A stretch of 64,000 nt of DNA, taken from contig NZ_CP017634.1 of NCBI RefSeq assembly GCF_002777255.1, positions 1,376,903 through 1,440,902 on the forward strand, written 5' to 3'. A model generated the notes under the pieces. The model searched no databases, was not told the DNA's origin, and was given only the letters and a program-made list of their open reading frames with translations. The translations under genes were made by a program, and so were the position numbers. The stretch comes from Candidatus Formimonas warabiya (lineage in GTDB: Bacteria > Bacillota > Dehalobacteriia > Dehalobacteriales > Dehalobacteriaceae). Positions 8,796 to 18,597 of this stretch are shown here, one piece after another. How positions within the stretch are numbered: the first letter of the stretch is position 1; every line of letters begins with the position of its first letter.

Positions 8796-9893
8796 CTAAC
8801 CCTCGTATTCGTTTATAATGTTAATTACATAAGAAACTTCTGCTTCCGTCATTCCTTCATATAAAGGTAAACTTATAACTGTATCAGCATAGTTTTCTGT
8901 TATTGTAAGATTCCCTTGTTTATGTCCTAAAAAATCATATGCCTTAGAAAGGTGTGGTGGAATTGGATAGTGAATTTGTGTTCCTATTTCATGGTCAGTT
9001 AAATACTTCTGTAGTTTTTTTCTATCATCTGTTCTAATGACAAATAGATGCCAAACATGGCCAGCATTCTCTCTAATTTTTGGCAATTTAATGAATTCAT
9101 TCTTAATTTCATCTAAGTACCTTCTTGATATCTTCTCTCTTTCTTTTTGAAGTTGATTATAATGTGATAACTTAACAGACAATATCGCAGCTTGAATCTC
9201 ATCTAATCTTGAATTAACACCTAATATTTCATTATGATACTTTATTTTACTGCCATAATTCCTTAACATCTTTATCTTTTCATAAATTAATGGATTATCT
9301 GTTACAATAGCGCCGCTATCGCCAAAAGCACCTATATTTTTAGTCGGATAAAAGCTAAAGCAACCAATATCTCCCCAAGCACCTGTTGTGCGATTTTCAA
9401 ATTTAGCCCCATGACTTTGGGCACAGTCTTCTATTAAATAAAGTTTATTCCTATTAGCTATTTCTTTGATTCTTTTCATATTAGCTGCTTGTCCATAGAG
9501 ATGAACCACCAATATAGCTTTTGTATTTTTTGTTATTTTTTCTTCAATCCTATTGTCATCTAAATTAAAATAATGGTCCGGCTCCACAAAAACAGGGGTT
9601 GCCCCATTTTCTGTGATTCCAAGCACTGATGCAATATAGGTATTGGCTGGAACTATGACTTCATCGCCAATGCCAACGCCCAATGCTCTAAAGGCAAGAA
9701 TCAAGGCGTCCAAGCCAGAATTTAATCCTACACAAAACTTGGTTCCAATGAAATCTGCAAACTCAGACTCGAATCGTTCAACATTTTTTCCTAGTATATA
9801 CCACCCACTTTTCAGTGTCTGAAGTACAGCCAGATCGTATTCATTCTGATACTTGAAATATCCCCGGTCCAATTGATTAAAGTTTATTTTCAT
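8796..9893 (-). CDS. DegT/DnrJ-family sugar 3-aminotransferase (FdtB/QdtB-like)
   Basis: A PLP-dependent sugar aminotransferase. The internal aldimine lysine is in SFYPTKN (K185 counting from the chosen start). The GLNSGLDAL, LYGQAANM and IEDCAQSHGA blocks are typical of VioA/FdtB-type enzymes. I prefer the ATG at 9893 (MKINF), which overlaps the FdtA-like gene by 17 bases; an upstream ATG at 9917 lies well inside that gene. With FdtA it should turn dTDP-3-keto-6-deoxyhexose into dTDP-3-amino-3,6-dideoxy-galactose or -glucose. Confidence 0.88.
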   Translation of the reverse strand: MKINFNQLDRGYFKYQNEYDLAVLQTLKSGWYILGKNVERFESEFADFIGTKFCVGLNSGLDALILAFRALGVGIGDEVIVPANTYIASVLGITENGATPVFVEPDHYFNLDDNRIEEKITKNTKAILVVHLYGQAANMKRIKEIANRNKLYLIEDCAQSHGAKFENRTTGAWGDIGCFSFYPTKNIGAFGDSGAIVTDNPLIYEKIKMLRNYGSKIKYHNEILGVNSRLDEIQAAILSVKLSHYNQLQKEREKISRRYLDEIKNEFIKLPKIRENAGHVWHLFVIRTDDRKKLQKYLTDHEIGTQIHYPIPPHLSKAYDFLGHKQGNLTITENYADTVISLPLYEGMTEAEVSYVINIINEYEG

Positions 9894-10308
9894 TTTTCCA
9901 ATAACCATCCTGTACATTTCTTAAAAATTCATTATAATCTCTAATATAGTCTTCCTCGTAATAATAGTCGGAAGCAGCCACACATAAGACTGAACCTTCT
10001 TTTTTCCAATGCATATCATGCCATATACCATTACCGATTAATAAAGCTTTTTCAGGTACATCAAGTAAATAGGTTTCAGTTTTAGTACCATCATTCAAGA
10101 ACACTTCGATGATCCCGTATGGACACCAAAGTATCTGCTTTAATTTTTTATGTGCATGCATACCCCGTTTTGTATTCACGGGTACATTATACGTGTAGTA
10201 GATACGCTTTATATGAAATGGTATCTCCTTATGCAATTCGAAAAAGGATAGGTAGCCAGTAGTTGGGTTACCGTGAGTTGATAGAGATAATATAGCGGTA
10301 TTTGTCAT
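9877..10308 (-). CDS. dTDP-4-keto-6-deoxyglucose 3,4-ketoisomerase (FdtA/QdtA-like)
   Basis: A single-domain cupin of the FdtA/WxcM-C family, 143 aa, moving the keto group of dTDP-4-keto-6-deoxyglucose from C4 to C3. The conserved RGMHAHKKLKQ motif (residues about 48-58) with its two active-site histidines is present, followed by the IWHDMHW strand. It sits directly before the matching aminotransferase, as in the known Fuc3NAc and Qui3NAc pathways, and RmlA and RmlB are encoded in the same locus. The galacto or gluco outcome depends on one or a few residues and cannot be assigned here. Confidence 0.88.
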   Translation of the reverse strand: MTNTAILSLSTHGNPTTGYLSFFELHKEIPFHIKRIYYTYNVPVNTKRGMHAHKKLKQILWCPYGIIEVFLNDGTKTETYLLDVPEKALLIGNGIWHDMHWKKEGSVLCVAASDYYYEEDYIRDYNEFLRNVQDGYWKNENKL

Positions 10309-10315
10309 TATTTTT

Positions 10316-11389
10316 TCACCTCAACAAATTCCATGTATCAATATATTTTTGTGCTACTTTAATATGGTGATGGAAATCTTCGACAAACAATCGAGACTTC
10401 TGTCCTATTTCTATTACACATTTTTTATCTAAAACTAATTTTTCCAATTTTTTAAATATATCATCAACAGAAGGAAGTATGTTTATAATAGGTATATCTG
10501 TTCTGCCAAACTCTTGCTGACACTCTGGCTCATTTCCGCTCAATACAACTTTGCCCATAGCCATAGAATATAAAGCATTCATGCCATAACTGTATGATAA
10601 AGCTTGATCAATAACAACATTAGTCTCCTCAAGTACCTTAAGATACTTGTTTAAAGGCATTTTCCCATCAATTAATATTTCTACATCATTTGGATATTTT
10701 TCTTTTATTTTTAACATAGCTTCTTTTATGTATTTAGTTCCTTTGAATCCTTCTCTAGTTATTCCATGAAATATTTTAATCTTATTATTTTCTATTTTTT
10801 GCCTAGTAAATGCTATTTTATTAACGTTTATAGGAAATTGAATAGTGTTTAATAATCTATTGTGTTCTCTGTAAGCTTCTGCATAACTATAGGCTGTTGG
10901 TATAATACCATCAACTAAATTCACCACATTTATATTGTTTTCCATAAATTTCTTTTGATTATATGGATTATAACCGTTTAAATCAATTTCAATATGTTCT
11001 TCTAATGCACTATATTTTAAGCATTTCAATTTTTTATAGAAAAAATAATCACTTCCACATGATGACATAAACATTTTATTAGAATTTCTTTTTATTTTAT
11101 CTATTAATAAATAATTATAATTATATTTTAGTCCTCCGAAAACATTATGACCAGTCAACTGAACAATATCATAATTATAGTATTGCTTTAGCTTCCAGAA
11201 AGGAAATATCAACTTCTCTATATTTCTAATTAAATAATTCCTTGAACTTGGTATATATAAATCAGTTTTTACAGTATTTCGATATTCATCTCCAGGATTT
11301 ACCAAATTTATTTCATATCCCAGTTCCAAAATTCCTTCTTTCAAATTTTTGAAAAACCCACTAAATTCACCTAAGAGCAAAATTTTCAA
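10316..11389 (-). CDS. Glycosyltransferase, GT-B fold
   Basis: A 357-aa protein with the N-terminal KILLLGEFSGFFKNLKEGI stretch and a C-terminal half resembling GT4-type enzymes. Its DGKMPLNKYLKVLEETNVVIDQALSYSYGMNALYSMAMGK region corresponds to the nucleotide-sugar-binding segment. Such proteins add one sugar of the repeat unit on the cytoplasmic face. It starts eight bases from the FdtA-like gene, so it belongs to the same operon and may transfer the 3-amino sugar, although donor specificity cannot be read. Confidence 0.7.
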   Translation of the reverse strand: MKILLLGEFSGFFKNLKEGILELGYEINLVNPGDEYRNTVKTDLYIPSSRNYLIRNIEKLIFPFWKLKQYYNYDIVQLTGHNVFGGLKYNYNYLLIDKIKRNSNKMFMSSCGSDYFFYKKLKCLKYSALEEHIEIDLNGYNPYNQKKFMENNINVVNLVDGIIPTAYSYAEAYREHNRLLNTIQFPINVNKIAFTRQKIENNKIKIFHGITREGFKGTKYIKEAMLKIKEKYPNDVEILIDGKMPLNKYLKVLEETNVVIDQALSYSYGMNALYSMAMGKVVLSGNEPECQQEFGRTDIPIINILPSVDDIFKKLEKLVLDKKCVIEIGQKSRLFVEDFHHHIKVAQKYIDTWNLLR

Positions 11390-11547
11390 TTAATATCATC
11401 CCCCAAATAATACAGCTGAATCCAAATGATTTTGAAAACCAACTATTTTTTATGCTAAAAAAATACTTTGATTTTGATGTCTAATTTCGACTTCTGAACT
11501 AATATTAAAGTTCAATGAAACATTTAATAATAGGTACAGCTCCCTTT

Positions 11548-13470
11548 TCAGGGAGTAATATAAATTTTAGTTTGTAGTATTGATTTATTTTTTGCAGTTA
11601 ATACTAATGAGTTATTGTTTTCAATACAACCATAAGCACTGGAGAATTTAGTGCTTATAATTTCTAAATCATCAAAACTATCAAAGTACATTTTAATCTC
11701 TTTTTTATTGCTTTTTAACACAACTGATCCTTTTCCTTTGGTAATATTAATACCTGGAGCAAAATGAAAATATATATAAGAAGAGTGATCTTTACCATTA
11801 ATAATATAATCTAGTATGCTGATTTCATTTGACTTTCTTATATCTATTTCTCTTTTGTGAATTACCCCTACTTTTCTTTTATAGCCATAATGTTCGCCTA
11901 AAAAGTAATTTCTATCAAATATTAAAGTTTTTGCATTTGTCTGATTCTTTATTGAAAATAGCTTTTTTTCATTAAAGTCATTCTGCTCTAGATTATCCAC
12001 TTTTAAAGTATTATGTGAAATGGTACTTTTAAATAAATTCCTCATTTTATAATCCCCTGTATATGAATATGTTCCTGAATCAACGATAAAATCTTCTCCG
12101 GCTATATTTAGTTCAATGCTTAATTGGTCATTATGTGCATGATTTCCAATCCCTAACAAACCACAACGAATAATAATATATATATTATCTTTTCTTAAAG
12201 TATAAATACCGCCAAATGGATAAGATATAGAATTTAATCTGTAGCTTTTATCTTTAGGTTTCTTAATATTTTGAAACATCCACAACGAAGCCAAATTATT
12301 ACCAGAATAACACCTGAAATCGTCTCTATCAAAGTACTCTCCAGCTACACCCAATAGATATCTAAAATCTCTCATTTCACTCCGGCCGTAACCTGTAAAC
12401 ATTATAAACCTACCACTATCCATATCTCCTATTAAAGGTATCAAACCGTTTGGTTTGGTAATATTCATTATTACTTCACACATCTTTTCCAATTTTTTTA
12501 TATATTTGTCAGAAAAAAATATCCCATTATAGTTACATAATATTGATGTATAGAGTAATAACTCAGTTACTAAACAATGATAAGCTGTAGAAGCTTCATA
12601 ATTATATCCATCTCCATAAACTTGTTTCTCCATTTCTATTTCTAGTTGAGAAATTGCACATTTTAACCAATCATCTGTCCTATTTTTCTTATAATTTAAG
12701 TTTTTAAAATAAAGACCTATCCACACTAATCCCACTAAATCTGATAAATAATGGTTGTTATTAATTTGGCCTCTTTCGAGATTTTTAAAAATAAAATCAC
12801 CATGCATATATAGCCATTTCTCCAGTTCAACCCAAAAAGAATCTTTATTTTTAATATTTTTAAAGTAATAAATACCAACAATCCAATTACATGCCCTAAT
12901 CGCAACATCCATGGCATATATCCAATTTATTGACATTAGCATGGGATTTTTATTAATCCAATCATATATTTCTTTTTTAAATTCTTTGGCATAATTTTCA
13001 TCTTTTGTAATCCAGTATGCTTGACCCAAAATAGGTATATGCTGAAATCTGGATAATTCCCATGGAATTTTTGGATCCGCATTATTAGTTAAATCTATGA
13101 TTTTTATTTTCTTGTAATACTTATTTTCCCAAGTGAAACCAGATTTAAAATCTTGATTCCATTTAATATCTTCCCCTAAATTTGTATCTCCTGAACCTAA
13201 AAGATTAAAAGTATGATTGCATATTTTATCTGCTTGCATAATAATTTCTTTTGTTTGAGATAATTCGTTTAATTTTTTAATATAATAATTTCTATTAGTA
13301 TTATCAAAAAAAAATTGCATATTAGAGTCCCAATTTTCTAACATTAATTTATCCATAAATAATGGATTCTTTTTTATTATTTCGGCTCTAATTGTATGAT
13401 ACATTTTGCTATATAACTTTTTTGTTATTTTCTTAATGATAAAATTCGTCTTTTGTAAATATTTTTTCAT
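11548..13470 (-). CDS. Heparinase II/III-family protein, first copy
   Basis: A 640-aa protein with an alpha-toroid N-terminal domain (about residues 80-380, with the IPWELSRFQHIPILGQAYW motif) and a C-terminal heparinase II/III beta-sandwich (GIGNHAHNDQLSIELNIAGEDFIVDSGTYSYTG around 440-475). The H-N-D cluster and tyrosines belong to the lyase active site. No signal peptide is evident. In polysaccharide loci such proteins act as uronate-polymer lyases during chain trimming or release. A paralogue lies at 18598-20454. The 158 bases downstream hold no gene. Confidence 0.85.
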   Translation of the reverse strand: MKKYLQKTNFIIKKITKKLYSKMYHTIRAEIIKKNPLFMDKLMLENWDSNMQFFFDNTNRNYYIKKLNELSQTKEIIMQADKICNHTFNLLGSGDTNLGEDIKWNQDFKSGFTWENKYYKKIKIIDLTNNADPKIPWELSRFQHIPILGQAYWITKDENYAKEFKKEIYDWINKNPMLMSINWIYAMDVAIRACNWIVGIYYFKNIKNKDSFWVELEKWLYMHGDFIFKNLERGQINNNHYLSDLVGLVWIGLYFKNLNYKKNRTDDWLKCAISQLEIEMEKQVYGDGYNYEASTAYHCLVTELLLYTSILCNYNGIFFSDKYIKKLEKMCEVIMNITKPNGLIPLIGDMDSGRFIMFTGYGRSEMRDFRYLLGVAGEYFDRDDFRCYSGNNLASLWMFQNIKKPKDKSYRLNSISYPFGGIYTLRKDNIYIIIRCGLLGIGNHAHNDQLSIELNIAGEDFIVDSGTYSYTGDYKMRNLFKSTISHNTLKVDNLEQNDFNEKKLFSIKNQTNAKTLIFDRNYFLGEHYGYKRKVGVIHKREIDIRKSNEISILDYIINGKDHSSYIYFHFAPGINITKGKGSVVLKSNKKEIKMYFDSFDDLEIISTKFSSAYGCIENNNSLVLTAKNKSILQTKIYITP

Positions 13471-13509
13471 TTATCTAGATCCTTTCATAATCAAAAACAA
13501 GGTTAAGCT

Positions 13510-14631
13510 TTATATATCAATTTTTTGTAAATACTCTTTCAACTTCAAAACTTGTTTTTCCATGCTAAACAATTCTCTTGTATCTGAATCGATTATTTCT
13601 TTTATTTTGGTATTTTTGATATTGCATAAAAATTTTATTAGATCATTAACATTGTATAAGATATTACCATCTATATCCAATTTTATTAAAAAAACATATG
13701 GTTTATTTTTTAAAATATTCGAGAAATCTCCAATGTTATCAGTTAAAATCAATCCAATTTTTGCATTTAAATAATCTATAATTTTTAAGGGAGAGGATGT
13801 TATATTTATCAATGAATTATCTCTAATTATTATGCCTACGTCGTTGAAGCTTAAATGGTAATTAATTTCATGACTTTGTAAGTTGGATATTTTTGTAATA
13901 TTTAATAAATTGTATTTAGTTATTAATTTAGTAGCCTTTTCATTATTACCTTCAAAAGTATAAATATTAAATTCAATATTTTGATAGTTATCATATATAG
14001 ATTTTATAAGTTTAAATATCTCTTCTATATTTTGCCATTTTGAGAATCCACCTGAATATACAAATCTAACTTTGTCTCTTTCTACTTTATTATCTGTTAC
14101 AGGCCAAGTATTATTAAGTAAATCTGTTGATAAATAATTATGAACAACTAGAGCTCGCGTAAAAATATTTGGAATAAAAAAATACTTGGATATAAAGTGA
14201 ATCTTTTGGTACTCTGTTATAAAACAGTAAAAATCCGCTATTTTCATAGCTTTTTTCTCAATAATATCCAGTATTTTTTTTCTTATATATGACCCATTTC
14301 TATAAAATGATTCCTCAGGAATAATTCCTCTAGGTCTAAATATAATTCGGTAATTGACATTGTTTTTAATAATTTTATTAGCCTTAATTACATCCATTAT
14401 GGTAAAAGTAAAAATAATTGTTTTACTTTTAGAATTAACTATAGAATATTCTTCCAGTGAAACATAAGTTGTGTCTTTTGTCACAACATTTTTTGCTGCT
14501 ACTGTCAAATCAATATTAAAAAAAGTATGAAATCCAGCATTTTGAATGGTAACAACTAAAGGATATATTTGCCTTTTTGATTGTGGATTATTATCATTTG
14601 TATAAAAGAATATATTTAAATCCTTTCTCAT
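13510..14631 (-). CDS. Glycosyltransferase, GT-B fold
   Basis: A 373-aa probable glycosyltransferase. The N-terminus (DLNIFFYTNDNNPQSKRQIYPLV) and central FVYSGGFSKWQNIEEIFKLIKSI region are those of GT4-like enzymes where the C-terminal Rossmann domain begins. The final part (SSPLKIIDYLNAKIGLILTDNIGD) corresponds to the donor-binding loop. It is 14 bases downstream of the polymerase gene. It is very AT-rich. Donor and linkage are unknown. Confidence 0.7.
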   Translation of the reverse strand: MRKDLNIFFYTNDNNPQSKRQIYPLVVTIQNAGFHTFFNIDLTVAAKNVVTKDTTYVSLEEYSIVNSKSKTIIFTFTIMDVIKANKIIKNNVNYRIIFRPRGIIPEESFYRNGSYIRKKILDIIEKKAMKIADFYCFITEYQKIHFISKYFFIPNIFTRALVVHNYLSTDLLNNTWPVTDNKVERDKVRFVYSGGFSKWQNIEEIFKLIKSIYDNYQNIEFNIYTFEGNNEKATKLITKYNLLNITKISNLQSHEINYHLSFNDVGIIIRDNSLINITSSPLKIIDYLNAKIGLILTDNIGDFSNILKNKPYVFLIKLDIDGNILYNVNDLIKFLCNIKNTKIKEIIDSDTRELFSMEKQVLKLKEYLQKIDI

Positions 14632-14645
14632 TTATGATCCCCCTA

Positions 14646-15890
14646 TTATTTCTTTGTAACGATAGATACATTTCTTGAAGTAATATACATATAAGGTAAT
14701 GCTGTCATAATTAATAGTAAAGAAAAATCATATCTCGCGGAAATAGTGATTATAACCATTGTTTCGGCAAATAAAAACATACATGTTACTGCCAATCCTA
14801 TTATTAAAAGATTTTTAATTTTATTATCTGCATTTCTTATTACAATAATATATTTTTTTATTACTAAAAAAATAAAAATACAATATATTAAAACAAATAA
14901 AGCTCCATAATCAAACCATAATCTTAAAAATCCACTATGTGCACTGTACATAAAAATATCTCTAAGGGAATTAGTACCTGAACCTAAAATTTGTTTAATA
15001 ATATTCTGTTGTCCCCAAATGGTGAATACATCATGCATCTTGATATCTCTGCTTCCAATACCACCATTAGCAAATCGTCTGAATATTATGAAATGTCTTG
15101 TTAAATAATCAAAAAATAAATAATAACTTCCTACGAGCCCAATAATTGATGATGTCAAATAATACAATGATTTTTTTTTAACTCTAAATAACAGACAAAT
15201 AATAAAACCGATTATAGTAATGATTAAGGGCGTCCTTCCTCCTGTCATTAATAGCCAATAAATAAACCAAAATATAAGTAATAAATGTATTATATTTTTA
15301 GATTTGCAATAATTATAGTAAATAAATATAATACCTATAGAAATATTTAACCCATACATTGTTGAGTTACTAAACCAAGATTGCACTCTTTTATAATATG
15401 TTATATCTGGTAATGGAAATAGAGTAAAAATATTTAAATTATCAAGAAATGCTACTATAGTACTTATTAATATAAAAATAATAAAAGTATTAAATAAAAA
15501 TTCATATATATTTATTAATTCATCTGTACCTAAATAATATGTTCTGAACTGAAGGGTTTTTATTAGTAAATAAATTAAAATAATCATAACAAATATATTC
15601 ATACTTGTTGAAAAAGCATCGGAATACATTACTGATGAAAATAATACGTAGTAGGAAATAATAATAATACATATATCAAATTGAGTTACTTTTCTTAGAA
15701 ATTTGTTTTTTTTGATTATAAAGCTATATAATAAATACATTCCTATCCCAGAATATAGAATTATAAGTGCACGATTAGAATATATAGTACCGGTGTTAAC
15801 ACCTGTAGAATAGGTATATAAAAATAATACAATCAAAAGGTACATTCTAACTATAAAATTTTTTAATTTTTTTGTGGTTATTATATTCAT
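14646..15890 (-). CDS. wzy: Wzy-like O-antigen polymerase
   Basis: A 414-aa protein with about ten to twelve transmembrane helices and a large loop towards the C-terminus containing GSRDIKMHDVFTIWGQQ and GSGTNSLRDIFMYSAHSGFLRLW, which resembles the periplasmic/external loop of O-antigen ligase/polymerase (Wzy/WaaL) proteins. It would join undecaprenyl-linked repeat units after flipping. Wzy proteins share little sequence, so the call rests on topology, loop type and location between glycosyltransferases. Confidence 0.78.
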   Translation of the reverse strand: MNIITTKKLKNFIVRMYLLIVLFLYTYSTGVNTGTIYSNRALIILYSGIGMYLLYSFIIKKNKFLRKVTQFDICIIIISYYVLFSSVMYSDAFSTSMNIFVMIILIYLLIKTLQFRTYYLGTDELINIYEFLFNTFIIFILISTIVAFLDNLNIFTLFPLPDITYYKRVQSWFSNSTMYGLNISIGIIFIYYNYCKSKNIIHLLLIFWFIYWLLMTGGRTPLIITIIGFIICLLFRVKKKSLYYLTSSIIGLVGSYYLFFDYLTRHFIIFRRFANGGIGSRDIKMHDVFTIWGQQNIIKQILGSGTNSLRDIFMYSAHSGFLRLWFDYGALFVLIYCIFIFLVIKKYIIVIRNADNKIKNLLIIGLAVTCMFLFAETMVIITISARYDFSLLLIMTALPYMYITSRNVSIVTKK

Positions 15891-15951
15891 GAATCACATA
15901 ATGCTCCTATATTATTGATTATTTTCCCTTATTGCCCAAAACAATGTAGAC

Positions 15952-16971
15952 TTATTCTTTAAGCAGACGAATAATATCCTCAATATAATTTTCAATTAAA
16001 TACTCTTCACTTGAATCCTTGGCATTGTGCTTCAATTCGATTAGCCAATCTCTGTTAAAATATACACGTTCAATAGCATATGCAAGTTCCTCAGGAGTAT
16101 TTTTTTTGAGCACTAGGCCAGTTTTCTCATCTTTAATTATTTCAGAATTAAAATTTATATCACTTACAATTGCAGGAATCCCTGCAATTTTTGACTCTAC
16201 TAAAACACCGGGTACCCCTTCATTCTTCCACTTAGTAGGAAATAATAGCAAATCATATTGTTGTAACTTATTATATAATTCGTTCTTTTTAGTTGATTTA
16301 AAAACTCCACAGTAATGAAGATTAACATTTCTTGTTATAGAAGATTCAAATTTTTGTATATACTTAGGAGCAATATGTCCATAAAAATCAATCGAATAAT
16401 CTATATCTTTTTGATTTAAAATTGCAGCAGCAGCAAAAATATTGTCTGCACCTTTATCTTCTGAAATAAGTGAAAAGAACAAACATCTTAATTGCTGATT
16501 GTCTTTTTGCATTTCCGCATTTATATCTGCTCTTTCCCTACAATTAGGGAATACCGAAACATTATTGACACCAACAGAACTGAGGGCTTTCTGCATTCCA
16601 TCTGTTTCAACATAAATTCTTTTATATTCTTGTAACAATCTTTGTAACCGCTTATCCTTAATAACCATTTGAGGGAACGTGCCACCCATAACGAGTACAA
16701 TAGAATTATTCATAATCTTTTTGTTCATAAAAAATAATACAAATGTTAATTTTTTTAATGAATTTTTGCTAATTCCAATTATTAATCCATGCTTTTTTTT
16801 TATTATAGTAGTAAAAAGTGAAATTATTCTCAACAATAAATTGTTATTTTTATCATAGAACTTTGACTGTTCAACCTCTATATAGTCAAACAACTTATTA
16901 AATAAGAGTTTGTTTTTTATTGTCACACCACCATATGGAGGAGGAAATGCTCCTAAATAAATATATTTCAT
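15952..16971 (-). CDS. Glycosyltransferase family 4
   Basis: A GT4-type glycosyltransferase of about 339 aa. The N-terminal YIYLGAFPPPYGGVTIKN glycine loop accepts the lipid-linked sugar, and the C-terminal EGVPGVLVESKIAGIPAIVSD motif holds the donor-binding Glu pair. The ATG at 16971 is favoured because GGAGG lies five bases before it; a longer start at 16983 would place the codon inside that site. It is the first gene of the downstream half of the operon and follows a 360-base gene-free spacer. Confidence 0.85.
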   Translation of the reverse strand: MKYIYLGAFPPPYGGVTIKNKLLFNKLFDYIEVEQSKFYDKNNNLLLRIISLFTTIIKKKHGLIIGISKNSLKKLTFVLFFMNKKIMNNSIVLVMGGTFPQMVIKDKRLQRLLQEYKRIYVETDGMQKALSSVGVNNVSVFPNCRERADINAEMQKDNQQLRCLFFSLISEDKGADNIFAAAAILNQKDIDYSIDFYGHIAPKYIQKFESSITRNVNLHYCGVFKSTKKNELYNKLQQYDLLLFPTKWKNEGVPGVLVESKIAGIPAIVSDINFNSEIIKDEKTGLVLKKNTPEELAYAIERVYFNRDWLIELKHNAKDSSEEYLIENYIEDIIRLLKE

Positions 16972-16983
16972 TATAACCTCCAT

Positions 16984-17333
16984 ACCACCTCTTCAGGGCA
17001 ACGAATATTGGCTTGCCGTACCATAGAGGGGTTCTGTTCTTTATTTTTGTAATACCAAATTTTCAATAAAATTTGCTTACAAACAATATTACAAATAACG
17101 AAAAAGTGAATGGCGTACTGTACTATAATGTAAATTTTGTCTCTTCTATCAGTTCCTCAGGTATCACTTATGTTTGCTCTATAAGGATTGCTTACTTTAC
17201 TTATTTGTTCATACGATTTTTTTCGATTAATCATAAAATATTTTATAAATAATCTCTTTTTACTAACTAATAGCTGCTGTTTGTCCTAAAGATCACCTTT
17301 ACTTTGTTTTCATCTATATGAATCTATTTTATT
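16984..17333. other. Gene-free AT-rich spacer
   Basis: No credible coding frame or clear hairpin was seen in either strand. It separates the GT4 gene from the nucleotide-sugar dehydrogenase gene and may hold a promoter for the downstream genes. The AT-richness makes hexamer matches uninformative. Confidence 0.4.
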
Positions 17334-18554
17334 TTATAATTTATATGCCTCAACAAAATCACATATATTTTTAGTATCAAGTACAAGTTTGTCCGTAATG
17401 AGTTCCATATTCTTTTTGATATGATCATGCCCAACCATAATGACAAGAAGCTCTATTTCATTGATAAAATCCTCAAAATTCATAAACTGATGATCTACAA
17501 TTCTATTCTTAACAAATGGGTCAAAAACTTTAACTCCAAAAGCTAAATGCTCGTCCATCTTCTCTAATAACTGAAGGGTCGGACTCTCTCTTGTATCATC
17601 AACATTTTCTTTGTAAGTTAGTCCGTATAACCCAACTTTTGAAATATCTTTAATACCATGTTTCCTCATGATATATCTGATTCTCCCTAGTACGTGTGTT
17701 GGCATAGAATCATTAATCTTCCTAGCTGTTAGAATAAGGTTTGTAAGGTCTGGATAGTCTCCTACCAAGAACCACGGATCGACTGAAATACAATGACCGC
17801 CTACCCCTGGCCCAGGTTGAAGAATATTTACACGAGGATGTTTGTTAGCTATTCGTATAATCTCATAAACATCCATGCTGTCCACACGACATATTTTTGC
17901 GAGTTCATTAGCAAAAGCAATATTGACATCTCTATATGTGTTCTCTACGACCTTTGACATTTCAGCTGATCTGATATCTGTTACTACAATCTCTCCTTTG
18001 CAAAATCTAGCATATAGTTCCTTAACTTTTTTCCCAATCTCAGGATCATCTGCACCAATCGTTCTTGAATTATGCTCAAGTTCATAAATCATATTTCCTG
18101 GGATGATTCTTTCAGGAGCGTGAACTAAATGCACATTTTGACCAATAGTAAGTCCTCTTTTTTCTATCTCAGGTCGTATATATTTATCAATTGAACCCGG
18201 TGATATGGTTGATTCAATAATTAATATGGCATCTTTTTCACAGACTTCTAAAACGGTATTCACTGCTGAAATAACATACTTTGGATCAAGCTTTTTACTT
18301 GTATTAACATAAGGTGTTGGAACAGCGATGATATAAGTATCTGTTTTCTGATATTCTGTTGTAAATTCAATGCCATTTGAAGAAGCTTTTTTGAAAAGCT
18401 CCTCTAAGCCCTTTTCTTCAAAAGTGAGTTTACCTTCAGTTAATAAATCTACTATATTCCTATCGTAGTCTGTTCCTATTACCTTAACCCCACTTTTTGC
18501 AAACATTAAGGCTGTAGGTAGTCCTATATAGCCCAGTCCGATAATGTTAATCAT
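17334..18554 (-). CDS. wecC: UDP-N-acetylmannosamine dehydrogenase-type enzyme
   Basis: An NAD-dependent nucleotide-sugar dehydrogenase oxidising C6 of UDP-HexNAc to the uronate. It opens with IIGLGYIGLPTALMFA (Rossmann GxGxxG) and carries HAPERIIPGNM and GPGVGGHCISVDPWF, the last with the catalytic Cys. These blocks resemble WecC (UDP-ManNAc) more than UDP-glucose dehydrogenases. The ATG at 18554 has GGAGG eight bases upstream; a start at 18584 would add ten unlikely residues. No WecB epimerase is in the window. The resulting aminouronate could be what the heparinase-like proteins recognise. Confidence 0.88.
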   Translation of the reverse strand: MINIIGLGYIGLPTALMFAKSGVKVIGTDYDRNIVDLLTEGKLTFEEKGLEELFKKASSNGIEFTTEYQKTDTYIIAVPTPYVNTSKKLDPKYVISAVNTVLEVCEKDAILIIESTISPGSIDKYIRPEIEKRGLTIGQNVHLVHAPERIIPGNMIYELEHNSRTIGADDPEIGKKVKELYARFCKGEIVVTDIRSAEMSKVVENTYRDVNIAFANELAKICRVDSMDVYEIIRIANKHPRVNILQPGPGVGGHCISVDPWFLVGDYPDLTNLILTARKINDSMPTHVLGRIRYIMRKHGIKDISKVGLYGLTYKENVDDTRESPTLQLLEKMDEHLAFGVKVFDPFVKNRIVDHQFMNFEDFINEIELLVIMVGHDHIKKNMELITDKLVLDTKNICDFVEAYKL

Positions 18555-18597
18555 ATAAATACCCTCCTTCAATCTTTTTATCATGTTGTATGCTCTA

